Below are positions 1 through 9,040 of a stretch of DNA of 64,000 nucleotides, one piece after another. Both the position numbers and the translations under genes were made by a program. Position 1 is the stretch's first letter. Each line of letters opens with the position of its first letter. The stretch is from assembly GCF_002742645.2 (NCBI RefSeq), contig NZ_CP033875.1, positions 682,001 through 746,000 of the forward strand, given 5' to 3'. This DNA is from Caulobacter sp. FWC26. Its GTDB lineage: Bacteria; Pseudomonadota; Alphaproteobacteria; Caulobacterales; Caulobacteraceae. The notes below the pieces were generated by a model. It was not told where the DNA came from. It worked only from the letters and a program-made list of their open reading frames with translations, and ran no database searches.

Positions 1-505
1 GGGTTCGGGTCAGCGAGATCACCGCCGCTTTGCTGGCGCTGTAGCTGGTGCGTCTGGGCAGGGCGACAAGGCCTGCGCCGGAGGCCAGGTTGATGATCGC
101 GCCGTGGCCTTGCTCAATCATCAGGCGTCCGGCTTCCCGTGCGGCGAGGAAGGCGCCGGTGACGTTGACCGCCTGCAGTCGGGCCACCTCTTCGACCGTC
201 TGGTCCAGGGTGGCGGTCGGCTGGGGGTCGGTGACGCCAGCGTTGTTGACCAGCACGTCAAGGCGACCGAACGCCCGGCGCGCATGCTCGAACCCTTCGC
301 GAACCTGGGCCTCGGAGGAGACGTCCATCGCCATCGCGTGGTGATCGGGACCCAGGCTGGCGGCCCGTTCGCGGGCGCGTTCGACGTTTCGGTCGGCGAC
401 AAGCACGCGGTCACCCGCGCGGGCGAAGCGCTGGCACGCCGCCCAGCCGATGCCATCCGCGCCGCCGGTTACAAGCACCACGCGCGACTGCGCCTTGGAG
501 GTCAT
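1..505 (-). CDS. SDR-family oxidoreductase, partial (3' end outside window)
   Basis: The reverse strand is open from an ATG at 505 to the window edge (168 codons). The start of the protein has the Rossmann glycine motif VTGGADGIG, then LVNNAGVTD, then an active-site Tyr-x-x-x-Lys (YSASK) preceded by INLASG, which holds the catalytic Ser. These mark a classical NAD(P)-dependent short-chain dehydrogenase, about two thirds present. Such enzymes interconvert alcohols and ketones; the substrate cannot be read from sequence. It diverges from the enoyl-CoA hydratase gene at 717 and shares with it a palindrome at 607-620, so both probably belong to the cluster's regulon. Confidence 0.85.
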   Translation of the reverse strand, partial: MTSKAQSRVVLVTGGADGIGWAACQRFARAGDRVLVADRNVERARERAASLGPDHHAMAMDVSSEAQVREGFEHARRAFGRLDVLVNNAGVTDPQPTATLDQTVEEVARLQAVNVTGAFLAAREAGRLMIEQGHGAIINLASGAGLVALPRRTSYSASKAAVISLTRT

Positions 506-606
506 TGCGTACTCTGTCTTGCGGGGACGTCGCAGATGACGGCCTTCGAGAAAAACCTAGCAGTGCTCGTCCATGCGCCACGCTGGGGTCCGGGCGACCG
601 CCAAAT

Positions 607-620
607 ATCGCCTATGTGAT
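607..620. promoter_or_regulatory. Operator-like palindrome, cluster motif site 1
   Basis: ATCGC-CTAT-GTGAT lies between the divergent SDR (start 505) and enoyl-CoA hydratase (start 717) genes. It fits the consensus ATCRC-N4-GYGAT found at seven other intergenic positions in this cluster. Regulator binding is an inference. Confidence 0.6.
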
Positions 621-716
621 GTGGCGCGCGCCGCCCGGCCGGACTCAGGCCACAGCGGCGTGAGCAGCTACCAAGTTCACGAGACGGTCCGCGACCGCCG
701 ACTGGGCAAGGAGCAA

Positions 717-1487
717 ATGATGTCGTGCTTGAAGATTGAGGTCGAAGACTTCGTGGCGACGGTGACGCTGGCCAATCCGCCGGTGAATTCAGCGAGCGTC
801 GACATGATGCTGGAGCTGACGGCGGCCTTTGACGCTTTCAACGAGAACCCCGACGTCCGCGCGGTGCTGCTGACGGCCGAGGGCAAGACCTTCTGCGCCG
901 GCGCCGATCTGAAGAACCGCCCGGGTCCCGACGCTCCGGCCGGCACGGCCTTCGCCCGTCAGCGCATGGCGCGCGAGATGAGCTGGTCGATGGTCGAGTG
1001 TAGCAAGCCGATCGTCGTGGCCGTCAACGGCGCGGCCCTGGGCGCGGGTCTGGGCATCGTGGCCAGTTGCGACATCATCGTGGCCTCGGAACGGGCGGTG
1101 TTCGGTCTACCCGAGATCGACGTGGGCCTGGCCGGCGGCGCCAAGCACGCCCTGCGCTTCATTCCCCATTCACTGGCGCGCCGCATGGTGCTGACCGGCT
1201 GGCGCGTTCCGGCCGAAGAGCTGTACCGCCGAGGCCTGATCGAAGCGGCGCTGCCGCATGAGGCGTTTCTCGACTACGCCCGCAACATCGCCAAGGAGAT
1301 CGCCAGCAAGAGCCCCGTCGCCGTCGCTGCGGCCAAGGACAGTCTGAACGTCATCGACAATCTGAGCTTGCGCGACGGTTACCGGTACGAGCAGGGCAAC
1401 ACCTACAAGCTGTCCAAGAGCGAGGACGCCAAGGAAGCGGTGCGGGCCTTCATTGAGAAGCGTCCTCCGGTCTTCCAGGGGCGCTGA
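717..1487 (+). CDS. Enoyl-CoA hydratase/isomerase (crotonase) family protein
   Basis: A 256-residue single-domain crotonase. The oxyanion-hole segment TFCAGADLK is near residue 60, the second one (AVNGAALGAGLGI) near residue 105, and a glutamate in FGLPEIDVGL sits where crotonase has its second catalytic Glu. It should hydrate or isomerise an enoyl-CoA in a beta-oxidation-like route. Two adjacent ATGs (717 and 720) follow an AAGGAG box at 708-713; the second has the better spacing, so the start is certain only to one codon. A perfect hairpin terminator at 1549-1579 follows. The exact substrate is unknown. Confidence 0.88.
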   Translation: MMSCLKIEVEDFVATVTLANPPVNSASVDMMLELTAAFDAFNENPDVRAVLLTAEGKTFCAGADLKNRPGPDAPAGTAFARQRMAREMSWSMVECSKPIVVAVNGAALGAGLGIVASCDIIVASERAVFGLPEIDVGLAGGAKHALRFIPHSLARRMVLTGWRVPAEELYRRGLIEAALPHEAFLDYARNIAKEIASKSPVAVAAAKDSLNVIDNLSLRDGYRYEQGNTYKLSKSEDAKEAVRAFIEKRPPVFQGR

Positions 1488-1548
1488 CCTGAGGCGGCGC
1501 TCGGCCCTCGGGCAGGGCGTCGGCGCGCCGAGCTTTCCGGCAACAAGA

Positions 1549-1579
1549 AGCCAGCGTCACAGGGTGACGCTGGCTTTTT
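1549..1579. terminator. Rho-independent terminator between convergent genes
   Basis: A 12-bp perfect stem (AGCCAGCGTCAC with its complement, loop AGG) followed by a short T run on the plus strand. It ends the enoyl-CoA hydratase transcript and lies between it and the leftward gene ending at 1602. Confidence 0.8.
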
Positions 1580-1601
1580 CGTTTCAAGATTTCGACGGCC
1601 G

Positions 1602-2012
1602 TCAGGCGTTGGCGATGATCCGGCGCAGCAGTGGAGCGGCCACGCCGGCCGTGTTGCGGACCTTGCTCCAGCGGTTGAGGCTTGCGAGCGGATCGCAGGC
1701 GCCGGTCCTGGCCATGTAGAGCGGTCCGCCGCGCCACTTCGGAAAGCCCAGGATCTTGGTCCAGATCGCGTCGACCAGGCTCGGTGACAGGTCTGGGTGC
1801 GCATCGAGCAAATGCGCCGTGCCGTTGATCGCCGCCGTCAGGCACCGCTCGACAACCACCTCATCGTCGATGGGGGCCCGCGCACAGCGCTGGAAGGTGG
1901 CCGAGGCTTGCAAAAGCCGCTCGACTTCCGGTTCGAAAGTGTAGCGACCATCGCTGCCATGGCGGTACCAGCCTGGCGCATCGCCGCCGCCGGTGCGGCC
2001 CGCGTCGATCAT
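1602..2012 (-). CDS. C-terminal 3-hydroxyacyl-CoA dehydrogenase-like fragment (probable frameshift product)
   Basis: 136 residues resembling only the last C-terminal domain of FadB/multifunctional beta-oxidation proteins: a GWYRHGSDGRYTF segment like the KTGAGWY region, then VVERCL, then GFPKWRGGPL like the terminal GFPRWRGGP motif. It starts 5 nt after the stop of the upstream gene (2018-3106). Reading this frame back past its ATG gives a sensible FATLDL run into MIDAGR, so the two reading frames were probably one gene broken by a 1-nt deletion near 2015-2025. It has no NAD-binding domain or catalytic His-Glu pair, so it is unlikely to work alone. Confidence 0.65.
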   Translation of the reverse strand: MIDAGRTGGGDAPGWYRHGSDGRYTFEPEVERLLQASATFQRCARAPIDDEVVVERCLTAAINGTAHLLDAHPDLSPSLVDAIWTKILGFPKWRGGPLYMARTGACDPLASLNRWSKVRNTAGVAAPLLRRIIANA

Positions 2013-2017
2013 GAGGT

Positions 2018-3106
2018 CTAGGGTGGCGAATAGGTGATCCAGTCCTCGCCGTTTGCCGGGCCAGACTGACGGCGAAACACCGCCTCTAGGCCTTCCCGAT
2101 CAGAGCGCAGGAACGGTGCGATGCGGAAACCGAATTTCTGTAGCTCTCGATCAATCTGCCCAGGCGTGGCGCCTTCATCCAGGAGGTGGATGGCTTCACG
2201 CAACAAAGGCCATGCAAGATCGTGCGCGATGTCGGCGGGAACCGCCACACGCGCCAACGCGGCCTGCCCGCGCTCGGCATAGGTCAGAGCCTGGGCTTCT
2301 GGCGAAGCGGCGAAGGCCTCGTCGAGCCGATCGATCTCGCTGCGGGCGCGCCGCGCGGGTGTCTGCCAAGCCAACTCCAGGGCGCGCAGAAGCATCATCG
2401 GCGCGGTCTGTTGCGGGGCGTCGCGACGTACCTTGGCGCGCAGTCCATAGATCTTCGCGGCGATCACTTCGGGCTCGGCCGCCAGAACAGGACGACGTTC
2501 GCCTTTTCGACTTGCGCCGAGCTTTTCGGCGACTTGAACGAGATCGCGGGCGGCGATCAGGTCGATCAAGCCACATTCGACGGCCGCTTTGCTGTCCCAG
2601 ACCGCTCCAAAGACGGCGAGGCCGGCGGCGCGCTCGATCTCGACATGGCGCGCCAGGCGGATGAGGGTTTCGGCGGCGGGGAGATGACCCTCGCTGCGGG
2701 CGAGGTTCGAGAAGGTCGCATTCGGCAAGGCGACGCGCGCCTCGCAGGCCAAGGCCAACTCCAGACCGGAGCCCGTCACAGGGCCCGAAAGCGCGGCGAC
2801 GATCGGCTTTCTGGACCCAGAAACCGCCGCGTACACTGCGGCGCGCGCATCGTCTGCGGCGATCTTGGCCGCCAAGACGTCGTTGAACAGCCGGCGGCCG
2901 TGGAGAACGATGGCGCAAACCTCAGGGTCCTCACCGAAAGCGGCGATCGCTTCGATAAAGGCTTGAGCGTGCGTTGCGTCCCAGCTGCAAGGCGGTGGGC
3001 AGTCCAGCTTCAGCTGAGCGACGCCCCGTCTGGGCGGGATGGCCGAAGTCGCCGAAAGGTCAGCCAGCATGTTGAACGCCAGCCGACGGGTCGTTTCCGT
3101 TCCCAT
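2018..3106 (-). CDS. Crotonase fused to partial 3HCDH C-terminal region, NAD domain absent
   Basis: 362 residues. Positions about 25-200 are a crotonase fold (VAALSGPVTGSGLELALACEAR), followed by a helical linker and a segment (LREAIHLLDEG through FGFRIAPFL) resembling the first 3-hydroxyacyl-CoA dehydrogenase C-terminal domain. The Rossmann NAD-binding domain that normally separates them in FadB-type enzymes is missing. The first oxyanion-hole motif is also degenerate (LFNDVLAAK where FCAGADI is usual). With the downstream fragment at 1602-2012 it looks like a reduced, frameshifted FadB-type protein. It diverges from the acyl-CoA ligase at 3349 across a cluster operator. Hydratase activity is doubtful. 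Confidence 0.75.
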   Translation of the reverse strand: MGTETTRRLAFNMLADLSATSAIPPRRGVAQLKLDCPPPCSWDATHAQAFIEAIAAFGEDPEVCAIVLHGRRLFNDVLAAKIAADDARAAVYAAVSGSRKPIVAALSGPVTGSGLELALACEARVALPNATFSNLARSEGHLPAAETLIRLARHVEIERAAGLAVFGAVWDSKAAVECGLIDLIAARDLVQVAEKLGASRKGERRPVLAAEPEVIAAKIYGLRAKVRRDAPQQTAPMMLLRALELAWQTPARRARSEIDRLDEAFAASPEAQALTYAERGQAALARVAVPADIAHDLAWPLLREAIHLLDEGATPGQIDRELQKFGFRIAPFLRSDREGLEAVFRRQSGPANGEDWITYSPP

Positions 3107-3247
3107 ATTTCCTCCAACCGGGTGCGTATCGCGATCCGCTTTGAGCGGTTATTTTTCCGGTCCGGCGCGCGCCAAAGCGCCCGCCATGACGAACAACAGC
3201 ACGCGAGAATGAAAGGTTAAAGCCACGCGGCTCTCGCTCGGCTCAGT

Positions 3248-3261
3248 ATCGCGTATGTGAA
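3248..3261. promoter_or_regulatory. Operator-like palindrome, cluster motif site 2
   Basis: ATCGC-GTAT-GTGAA, one mismatch from the cluster consensus. It lies in the divergent space between the crotonase-like gene (start 3106) and the acyl-CoA ligase (start 3349). Confidence 0.5.
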
Positions 3262-3348
3262 AAGACACGGGGTGAGCCGGCCATCTCCGGGTAAGGCGCG
3301 ATCCGTCCCTATGGTCTGGCGCGAAGACCACCGGATACAGGAATAGCC

Positions 3349-4986
3349 ATGCTCGGCCTGATGCAGGATACGCCTCTGACGCTGTCCTCGCTGCTCGATC
3401 ACGCAGCGCGCTTCCATGGCGAAGTCGAGATCGTTTCCAAAGATCCCGGCGGTGCGACACGAACCAACTACGCGCGGATTGCGGCGCGCGCGCGCCAGCT
3501 GGCCGCCGCGCTGCGGCGTCGGGGACTGCGCGAAGGCGACCGTGTCGCCAGCCTGGCCTTGAACACCGCGCGGCACCTGGAACTGTACTACGGCGCCACC
3601 GGGGCGGGCGGGATCCTCAACACGGTCAATCCGCGACTTTTCCCCGAGCAGATCGCTTTCATTCTGCGGCACGCCGAAAACCGGATCGTGTTCTTTGATC
3701 CGGCCTTCGGACCCTTGCTTGAGACCTTGGTCGACCTGGCGCCGCAAGTCGAAGCCTATGTCTGCCTGTCCAGCGCGAGCGACATGCCCAGCCTGCGCCT
3801 GCCCAATCTGATCGCCTATGAAGACCTGCTCGCGCCCGAGGCCAAGGACGCGGCCTGGACTGCGGTCTCGGAGAACGCGGGCGCGATCCTCTGCTATACC
3901 TCGGGCACGACGGGAGATCCGAAGGGCGTACTCTACAGCCATCGTTCGCTGATCCTGCACGCCTTCGTCGCGACAGGCGCGGACGGCATGGCGATCTCAC
4001 GTCGCGACAGCATCCTGCTGGTGACGCCGCTGTTTCACGTCAATGCTTGGGGCATACCGTTCAGCGCCGCCATGTGCGGGGCCAAGCTGGTGTTGCCCGG
4101 CGCCGCCGTCGATGGCGAAAGCCTGTTCTCCCTGCTGCGGGCCGAGCGCTGCACCTTCAGCCTGGGCGTGCCGACAGTCTGGCTGGGCTTTCTCGACTAT
4201 GTCGCCACCCATCGCGAGGAGCTGGACCTGGCGGGACTGGCCCTGGAACGGATTCTCGTCGGCGGCTCAGCCGCGCCGCGCAGCATGATCGAGCGCTTCG
4301 ACTACATGCTGGGCGTCTATGTCATCCATGCCTGGGGCATGACCGAAACCAGCCCGCTGGCGACCATCGGCACGCCGCTGCCCGAGCACGCCTTCCTCGA
4401 TCGCCAGACGCGATACGACATTCAGGCCCTGCAGGGGCGCGCCATCTATGGCGTCGAGCTTCGCATCGTCGACGCCGACGGCGTGGTCGCGCCGCATGAC
4501 GGCGTGGCCGTTGGCGACCTTCAGGTCCGCGGACCGTGGGTCGTGCAGCGTTACTTCAAGGCCGAGGCGCCGGCCACCACTGCGGACGGTTGGTTTCCCA
4601 CAGGCGACGTCGCCAAGATTCATCCCAACGGCTACCTGCAGCTAACCGACCGCTCGAAGGACATCATCAAGTCGGGCGGCGAGTGGATCTCATCGGTCGA
4701 CCTGGAAAATGTCGCTATCGGCCACCCCGACATCCGCGAAGCTGCGGTTATCGGCGTGCCGCATCCCAAGTGGCAGGAGCGTCCCTTGCTGATCGTCGTG
4801 CCCACGCCAGAGACGACGCCCGACAAGGCCGACATCCTGAAGTTCCTGGCCTCGCGCGTGGCGCGCTGGCAGGTGCCCGACGACGTGGTGATCGTTGACA
4901 GCCTTCCGCACACGGCGACCGGCAAGTTGCTAAAGGCCAAGCTGCGCGAAACGTATCGCGACTACCTCGCTGAACCGGCCGAGTAG
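3349..4986 (+). CDS. AMP-dependent acyl-CoA ligase
   Basis: 545 residues, full length for the ANL adenylating family. The phosphate-binding loop YTSGTTGDPKGV is near residue 185, the A5-type motif AWGMTETSP near residue 330, the GWFPTGDVAKI hinge aspartate near residue 415, and the C-terminal catalytic Lys in TATGKLLK near residue 530. It should activate a carboxylic acid to its CoA thioester through an acyl-AMP. The start has an AGGA box just upstream. It ends 17 nt before the convergent IclR gene. Ligases of this subfamily take medium- or long-chain and cyclic acids; the substrate is not determinable here. Confidence 0.9.
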   Translation: MLGLMQDTPLTLSSLLDHAARFHGEVEIVSKDPGGATRTNYARIAARARQLAAALRRRGLREGDRVASLALNTARHLELYYGATGAGGILNTVNPRLFPEQIAFILRHAENRIVFFDPAFGPLLETLVDLAPQVEAYVCLSSASDMPSLRLPNLIAYEDLLAPEAKDAAWTAVSENAGAILCYTSGTTGDPKGVLYSHRSLILHAFVATGADGMAISRRDSILLVTPLFHVNAWGIPFSAAMCGAKLVLPGAAVDGESLFSLLRAERCTFSLGVPTVWLGFLDYVATHREELDLAGLALERILVGGSAAPRSMIERFDYMLGVYVIHAWGMTETSPLATIGTPLPEHAFLDRQTRYDIQALQGRAIYGVELRIVDADGVVAPHDGVAVGDLQVRGPWVVQRYFKAEAPATTADGWFPTGDVAKIHPNGYLQLTDRSKDIIKSGGEWISSVDLENVAIGHPDIREAAVIGVPHPKWQERPLLIVVPTPETTPDKADILKFLASRVARWQVPDDVVIVDSLPHTATGKLLKAKLRETYRDYLAEPAE

Positions 4987-5003
4987 GGCCTGAGAGCAGG
5001 GCG

Positions 5004-5777
5004 TCAAGCCTCGGGCGCTGAATAGTGCCTGAGGCTCTCGGCGTAGCCGGCCACGCCCGCCTTCATGATCGCGACGATCTCGCTCTTGTGGCGGGCGATG
5101 CGGCTGTTGAGGCCGCCGACCCCCAGGGTCAGCTGCACGCCGTGCGGTGCTGCGGGCAGGGGCATGGCGATCCCCGCCGCGTTGGGGAACGGGAAAGCGG
5201 CCAGCAGGCTGTAGCCTTCGCGTCGGACCCAGGCCAGTTGCTCCTGCAACTGGCCGATGTCGATCCGGTCGCTTGTTCCGCCAAGATAGGCGTTGATGTG
5301 GCGGCACAGCTTGTCGACGGCCTTGCTGGGCATCCGACTCATCAGCACCAGGCCGGCGGCCGAGTGAGGCAGCACCCGCATGCTCCCCTCGGTCATGGCG
5401 ATCTTGTGCGGATGGCTGGGCTGTACGATGCGCAGGTGCTGGATGAAGATGTCGTTCTGAGACGAGATCACCACCGTCTCATTGGTCTGCTCGAAAATGC
5501 TTTTGACCAGGCGATCCAGATCGCCGGACCCAAACAGGTGGTGGTTGACCCAATCGCCCAGGGCCGCGACCCGCGGCGTCGGGAAGTAGGTGCGCGAGGC
5601 GCGGTCGTAGTTCAGGTAGCCCAGAACGACCATGCTCTTAAGCAGGGTCGTGGTGCTGGATTGCGGATAGCCGAGCTTCTCAAAAATATAGGTCAGCCGT
5701 AGCGGCGCGCGCTGTTCCTGGAACAGCTCCAGGATTTCCAGGGTGCGCGCTGCGGATTTGATCGGGTCTCGGCGCAT
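5004..5777 (-). CDS. IclR-family transcriptional regulator
   Basis: 257 residues with an N-terminal winged helix (AARTLEILELFQEQRAPLRLTYI, about residues 9-70) and a C-terminal IclR effector domain (VISSQNDIFIQHL; PHSAAGLVLMS; AGIAMPLP; LGVGGLN). IclR proteins are usually dimeric sensors of small carboxylic or aromatic effectors that bind palindromes. It is the only DNA-binding regulator in the first 21 kb, and two copies of the cluster palindrome lie in the divergent space between it and the TonB receptor gene. It is therefore the best candidate for the cluster regulator, including its own promoter; this is inference. Confidence 0.9.
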   Translation of the reverse strand: MRRDPIKSAARTLEILELFQEQRAPLRLTYIFEKLGYPQSSTTTLLKSMVVLGYLNYDRASRTYFPTPRVAALGDWVNHHLFGSGDLDRLVKSIFEQTNETVVISSQNDIFIQHLRIVQPSHPHKIAMTEGSMRVLPHSAAGLVLMSRMPSKAVDKLCRHINAYLGGTSDRIDIGQLQEQLAWVRREGYSLLAAFPFPNAAGIAMPLPAAPHGVQLTLGVGGLNSRIARHKSEIVAIMKAGVAGYAESLRHYSAPEA

Positions 5778-5858
5778 TCGGACATTCCCAGTCGTGGCGG
5801 ATTCACACTGCCAGAATAGCGTCTTAGAGCGTCGCGCCCGCGCCGCGTCCAGGGGTTC

Positions 5859-5872
5859 AGCACATATGTGAT
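5859..5872. promoter_or_regulatory. Operator-like palindrome, cluster motif site 3
   Basis: AGCAC-ATAT-GTGAT, 82 nt upstream of the IclR start. The 337-nt space 5778-6114 contains no gene; it holds this site and the one at 5972-5985. Confidence 0.5.
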
Positions 5873-5971
5873 GTTATCGAAGCCTGCGGCGAGGCCTTCG
5901 TGGCGGCGAAGAGGCTGGCCACCTCCGCAGCGCGTCACCTTGATGAGTGTTCGCGCCGCTTCATCTCAATT

Positions 5972-5985
5972 ATCGCGTTTGCGAT
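5972..5985. promoter_or_regulatory. Operator-like palindrome, cluster motif site 4
   Basis: ATCGC-GTTT-GCGAT has perfectly palindromic arms. It lies 130 nt upstream of the receptor start at 6115. Its position argues against an upstream start for the receptor gene at 5947. Confidence 0.6.
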
Positions 5986-6114
5986 ATTCGGACCCTTCCA
6001 TCCCCCGGTCTGGCCAGATCTTGTCCGCCCCGGCTCCCTAGGCAGGACGCTAGAGCGGCGTCGCAACAATCACAGATGAGCCCGCGCCGCGCGGAAGCTT
6101 ATTGGGGGAAACGA

Positions 6115-8850
6115 ATGGTGATCTCGCAGACCTTGCGCCGTGCGGCCTTGCTGGCTGGCGCCTCTACGCTCTCCTTGTTCTTGGCGCTGCCAGCAGCAGC
6201 CCAGACAGCCCCCCCGGCGGGGCAGGAGACCGTCACCATCGACGAACTGGTCGTCACCGCCCAGCGACGCGAGGAAAAGCTGCAGGACGTGCCGATCGCC
6301 GTTTCGGCCTTTTCCAATGATATGCTCCGTCGCCAGAAGATCGACGGCGGTCCGAACCTGCAACTGGCGATTCCGAACGTCACCTTCGCCAAGAGCTTCT
6401 ACAGCGGCTACAACTTCCAGATCCGCGGCATCGGCACCAAGCAGACGGCCGTGACCGGCGACTCCTCGACGGGCGTCCACTTCAACGGCGCTCCGCTGAC
6501 GTCCAACCGTCTATTCGAAGCTGAGTTCTTCGACGTCGAGCGCGTGGAAGTCCTCCGCGGGCCGCAAGGCACGCTCTACGGCCGCAACGCCACGGGCGGT
6601 GTGGTCAACGTCCTCAGCGCAAAGCCCACCGGCGAGTTCGAGGGCATGCTGCGCGCCGAGGTCAGCAACTATGACGGCCGCAAGCTGCGCGGGATGATCA
6701 ATGTCCCGCTGGTCGCCGACAAGCTGGACCTGCGCCTGGCGGGCGCGACGCTGAATCGCGGGGGTTTCGTCGATAACCTGGGCACGGGCGACAAGGTCGA
6801 TGACCGCGACCTCTATTCCTTCCGTGCAAGCCTGCGCTGGCGTCCCACCTCGACCGTCGACGCCAACTTCGTCTGGCAGCACTTCAAGGAGCGAGATGCT
6901 CGCCTGCGTACCGGCAAGGGACTCTGCACGCGCGACAGCGGCCCGAGCTCGGTGGGCGGAACGGCGATCACCAACGCCACGGTCCGCGGTTTCCTCAGCG
7001 CAGGCTGCGCCGACGCCTCGGTCTACAACGCCGCCGCCTACGGGACGCCGAACTCGCTCTCAACGCTGTATGGCATCATCGGCTTTGCGCGGGGCCTGGT
7101 CAGCGGCGATGTGTATGGCGAAACCCAGCCTCAGGGACTGGACGTCATCGACTCGGCGAAGAACCCCTACTATCGCGCGGAGGAAGACGTCTTCACGCTG
7201 AATGTGGCGTGGGACATCAATGACAAGCTGCAGCTCAACTCGCTGACGTCATATTACGACGGCGAGCTGGACGCGCGCCAGGAGATGAACCGCTTCCAGG
7301 CCTCGACGGTGTTCAACAGCACCACCCTGGCGCCGGGCGGTCTGGTGAATGATCCGCAGTTGGGCGCGTCCAACCGCATGTCGGTGTCGGACCGGATCAC
7401 CACGCCGTCGCGCCAGTGGAGCCAGGAACTGCGCTTGCAGTCGAGCTTTGATGGTCCGCTCAACTTCAGCCTCGGCGGCCTGGCCCTGCGTTATGACGTG
7501 GTCCAGTCGTTCTACATCATGTCGAACGCCTTCACCTACGCGGCGATGGTGGCCAATGGCGGCGCGAACTGCGCGCCGGGCGGGACGTGCGTCTATATCG
7601 ATCCGAACCGCGCGCCGACCGGCGAGGGCCACGGCAACTATCTGAGCTTCCAGCCCTATCACCTCAACTCGAACGCCTTGTTCGGCGAGGTCTATTACGA
7701 GGCGACGCCGGAGCTGAAGTTCACGGTGGGTCTGCGCTACACCGACGACAAGAAGACTCTAGACAACTTCCCGGTCAAACTGCTGACGCCGGGCAGCGGT
7801 CTGACGCCTGGAACGCCGCCGCAGCTGACCGCTCAGTTCAAGAAGTTCACCGGTCGCGCAGGCTTCGACTGGAAGCCGGACCTGGGCTTCACCGACGACA
7901 CCCTGGTCTATGCGTTCTATTCGCGCGGCTATAAGGGCGGCGGTCCGAACAACATCGGTCAGGTCGCGACCCTGCGGCCGTTCTACGAGCCGGAATATGT
8001 CAACGCCTTCGAAGTGGGGACCAAGAACACCCTGCTGGGCGGCGCCCTGGTCCTGAACGGTTCGGCGTTCTTCTACGATTACAAGGGCTACCAGATCTCG
8101 AAGTTCGTGAACCGGATCTCGGTGACCGAGAACATCGACGCCGAGATCAAGGGCATCGAACTGGAAGCCGTCTGGGAACCCGTCAAGCGCTTCCGCATGA
8201 ACGGCACGCTGGGTCTGCTCGACACCAAGATCAAGAACGGTGAATCGATCGATCCGATGAACCGTACCGGCGGCAATTCGAACCTGACCCTGGTCAAGAC
8301 CTCGGGCGCGGCGGGATGCGTGGTTCCGACGGCCGCCCTGGCCAACCTGCTGGCGGTCATCCAGCAAGCTCCGGGGGCGGCCACGGTCGCCGGCGTCTCG
8401 GGCAACCCCTCGGCGCTGCTGGGCGCTTGCTCGGGCAGCTTCGCGACCTCGTTCGGCGTGACGCCGACCGACGGCGTCGCGGCCAAGCTGAAGGGCAACG
8501 AGCTGCCGGGCTCGCCGAACTGGACGGCCTCGATCGGCGCTCAGTACTCGTTCGACGTCCTGGACGGCTGGGAGGGCACCGTGCGCGGCGACTACTACCG
8601 CCAAGGCGACTCCTACGCCCGGGTCTTCAACACCTCGGTCGATCAGCTGAAGGGCTGGGCGAACGCCAATCTGTCGTTCCGTCTGGTCAATGACGAACGG
8701 GGCCTCGAGATCGAAGGCTATGTGAAGAATGTCTTCAACAAGCGTTCGATCACCGACGTGTTCCTCATGGATGAAGCCCTGGGACAGGTCGCCAACGCCG
8801 TCTTCACCGAGCCGCGCATCATCGGTGTGTCTCTCCAAAAGACTTTCTAG
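6115..8850 (+). CDS. TonB-dependent outer-membrane receptor
   Basis: 911 residues. The ATG at 6115 follows a GGGGGAAACGA box and gives a clean signal peptide ending in LPAAAQ (cleavage near residue 29). A TonB-box-like DELVVTAQRREE lies near residue 43. A plug domain with RGIGT and VERVEVLRGPQGTLYGRNATGGVVN follows, then a beta-barrel with a terminal aromatic residue (SLQKTF). Receptors of this type import scarce or bulky substrates across the outer membrane using TonB energy. Set between the IclR regulator and catabolic genes, and behind a cluster operator, it probably takes up the pathway's hydrophobic substrate rather than iron. Confidence 0.9.
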   Translation: MVISQTLRRAALLAGASTLSLFLALPAAAQTAPPAGQETVTIDELVVTAQRREEKLQDVPIAVSAFSNDMLRRQKIDGGPNLQLAIPNVTFAKSFYSGYNFQIRGIGTKQTAVTGDSSTGVHFNGAPLTSNRLFEAEFFDVERVEVLRGPQGTLYGRNATGGVVNVLSAKPTGEFEGMLRAEVSNYDGRKLRGMINVPLVADKLDLRLAGATLNRGGFVDNLGTGDKVDDRDLYSFRASLRWRPTSTVDANFVWQHFKERDARLRTGKGLCTRDSGPSSVGGTAITNATVRGFLSAGCADASVYNAAAYGTPNSLSTLYGIIGFARGLVSGDVYGETQPQGLDVIDSAKNPYYRAEEDVFTLNVAWDINDKLQLNSLTSYYDGELDARQEMNRFQASTVFNSTTLAPGGLVNDPQLGASNRMSVSDRITTPSRQWSQELRLQSSFDGPLNFSLGGLALRYDVVQSFYIMSNAFTYAAMVANGGANCAPGGTCVYIDPNRAPTGEGHGNYLSFQPYHLNSNALFGEVYYEATPELKFTVGLRYTDDKKTLDNFPVKLLTPGSGLTPGTPPQLTAQFKKFTGRAGFDWKPDLGFTDDTLVYAFYSRGYKGGGPNNIGQVATLRPFYEPEYVNAFEVGTKNTLLGGALVLNGSAFFYDYKGYQISKFVNRISVTENIDAEIKGIELEAVWEPVKRFRMNGTLGLLDTKIKNGESIDPMNRTGGNSNLTLVKTSGAAGCVVPTAALANLLAVIQQAPGAATVAGVSGNPSALLGACSGSFATSFGVTPTDGVAAKLKGNELPGSPNWTASIGAQYSFDVLDGWEGTVRGDYYRQGDSYARVFNTSVDQLKGWANANLSFRLVNDERGLEIEGYVKNVFNKRSITDVFLMDEALGQVANAVFTEPRIIGVSLQKTF

Positions 8851-8877
8851 GTTCTCCCGAAAACGCCTCGGACATCT

Positions 8878-8908
8878 GGCGGCGGTCGAAAGACCGCCGC
8901 CCTTTTTT
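8878..8908 (+). terminator. Rho-independent terminator after the TonB receptor
   Basis: A perfect 10-bp stem GGCGGCGGTC, GAAA tetraloop, complementary arm, then six Ts starting 2 nt later. It is 27 nt past the receptor stop codon. Confidence 0.92.
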
Positions 8909-8916
8909 GTGCGCGC

Positions 8917-8930
8917 ATCACGTCGGTGAT
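8917..8930. promoter_or_regulatory. Operator-like palindrome, cluster motif site 5
   Basis: ATCAC-GTCG-GTGAT has perfect arms. It sits between the receptor terminator and the SDR gene at 9041. Confidence 0.6.
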
Positions 8931-9040
8931 GTTTCCGCTCGGCGGCTCGCTTCAGCGAGCGCGGCGGCGAGGGCGGGATAATCATGGACCCTGACAGCGA
9001 TCGCGCCTCGGGCCGGTCGGCAACACGGGAGGAGGGAACG

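Noticed and set aside
48..619. Small plus-strand frames at the left edge
   Set aside because: They are antisense to the partial SDR gene, whose cofactor and active-site motifs are complete.
607..620. Reading the cluster palindrome as a CRP/FNR site
   Set aside because: CRP sites are TGTGA-N6-TCACA, with the arms in the opposite order and a different spacer.
5947..6114. N-terminal extension of the TonB receptor from the ATG at 5947
   Set aside because: It would bury the signal peptide 56 residues inside, lacks a ribosome site and overlaps the operator palindrome at 5972.
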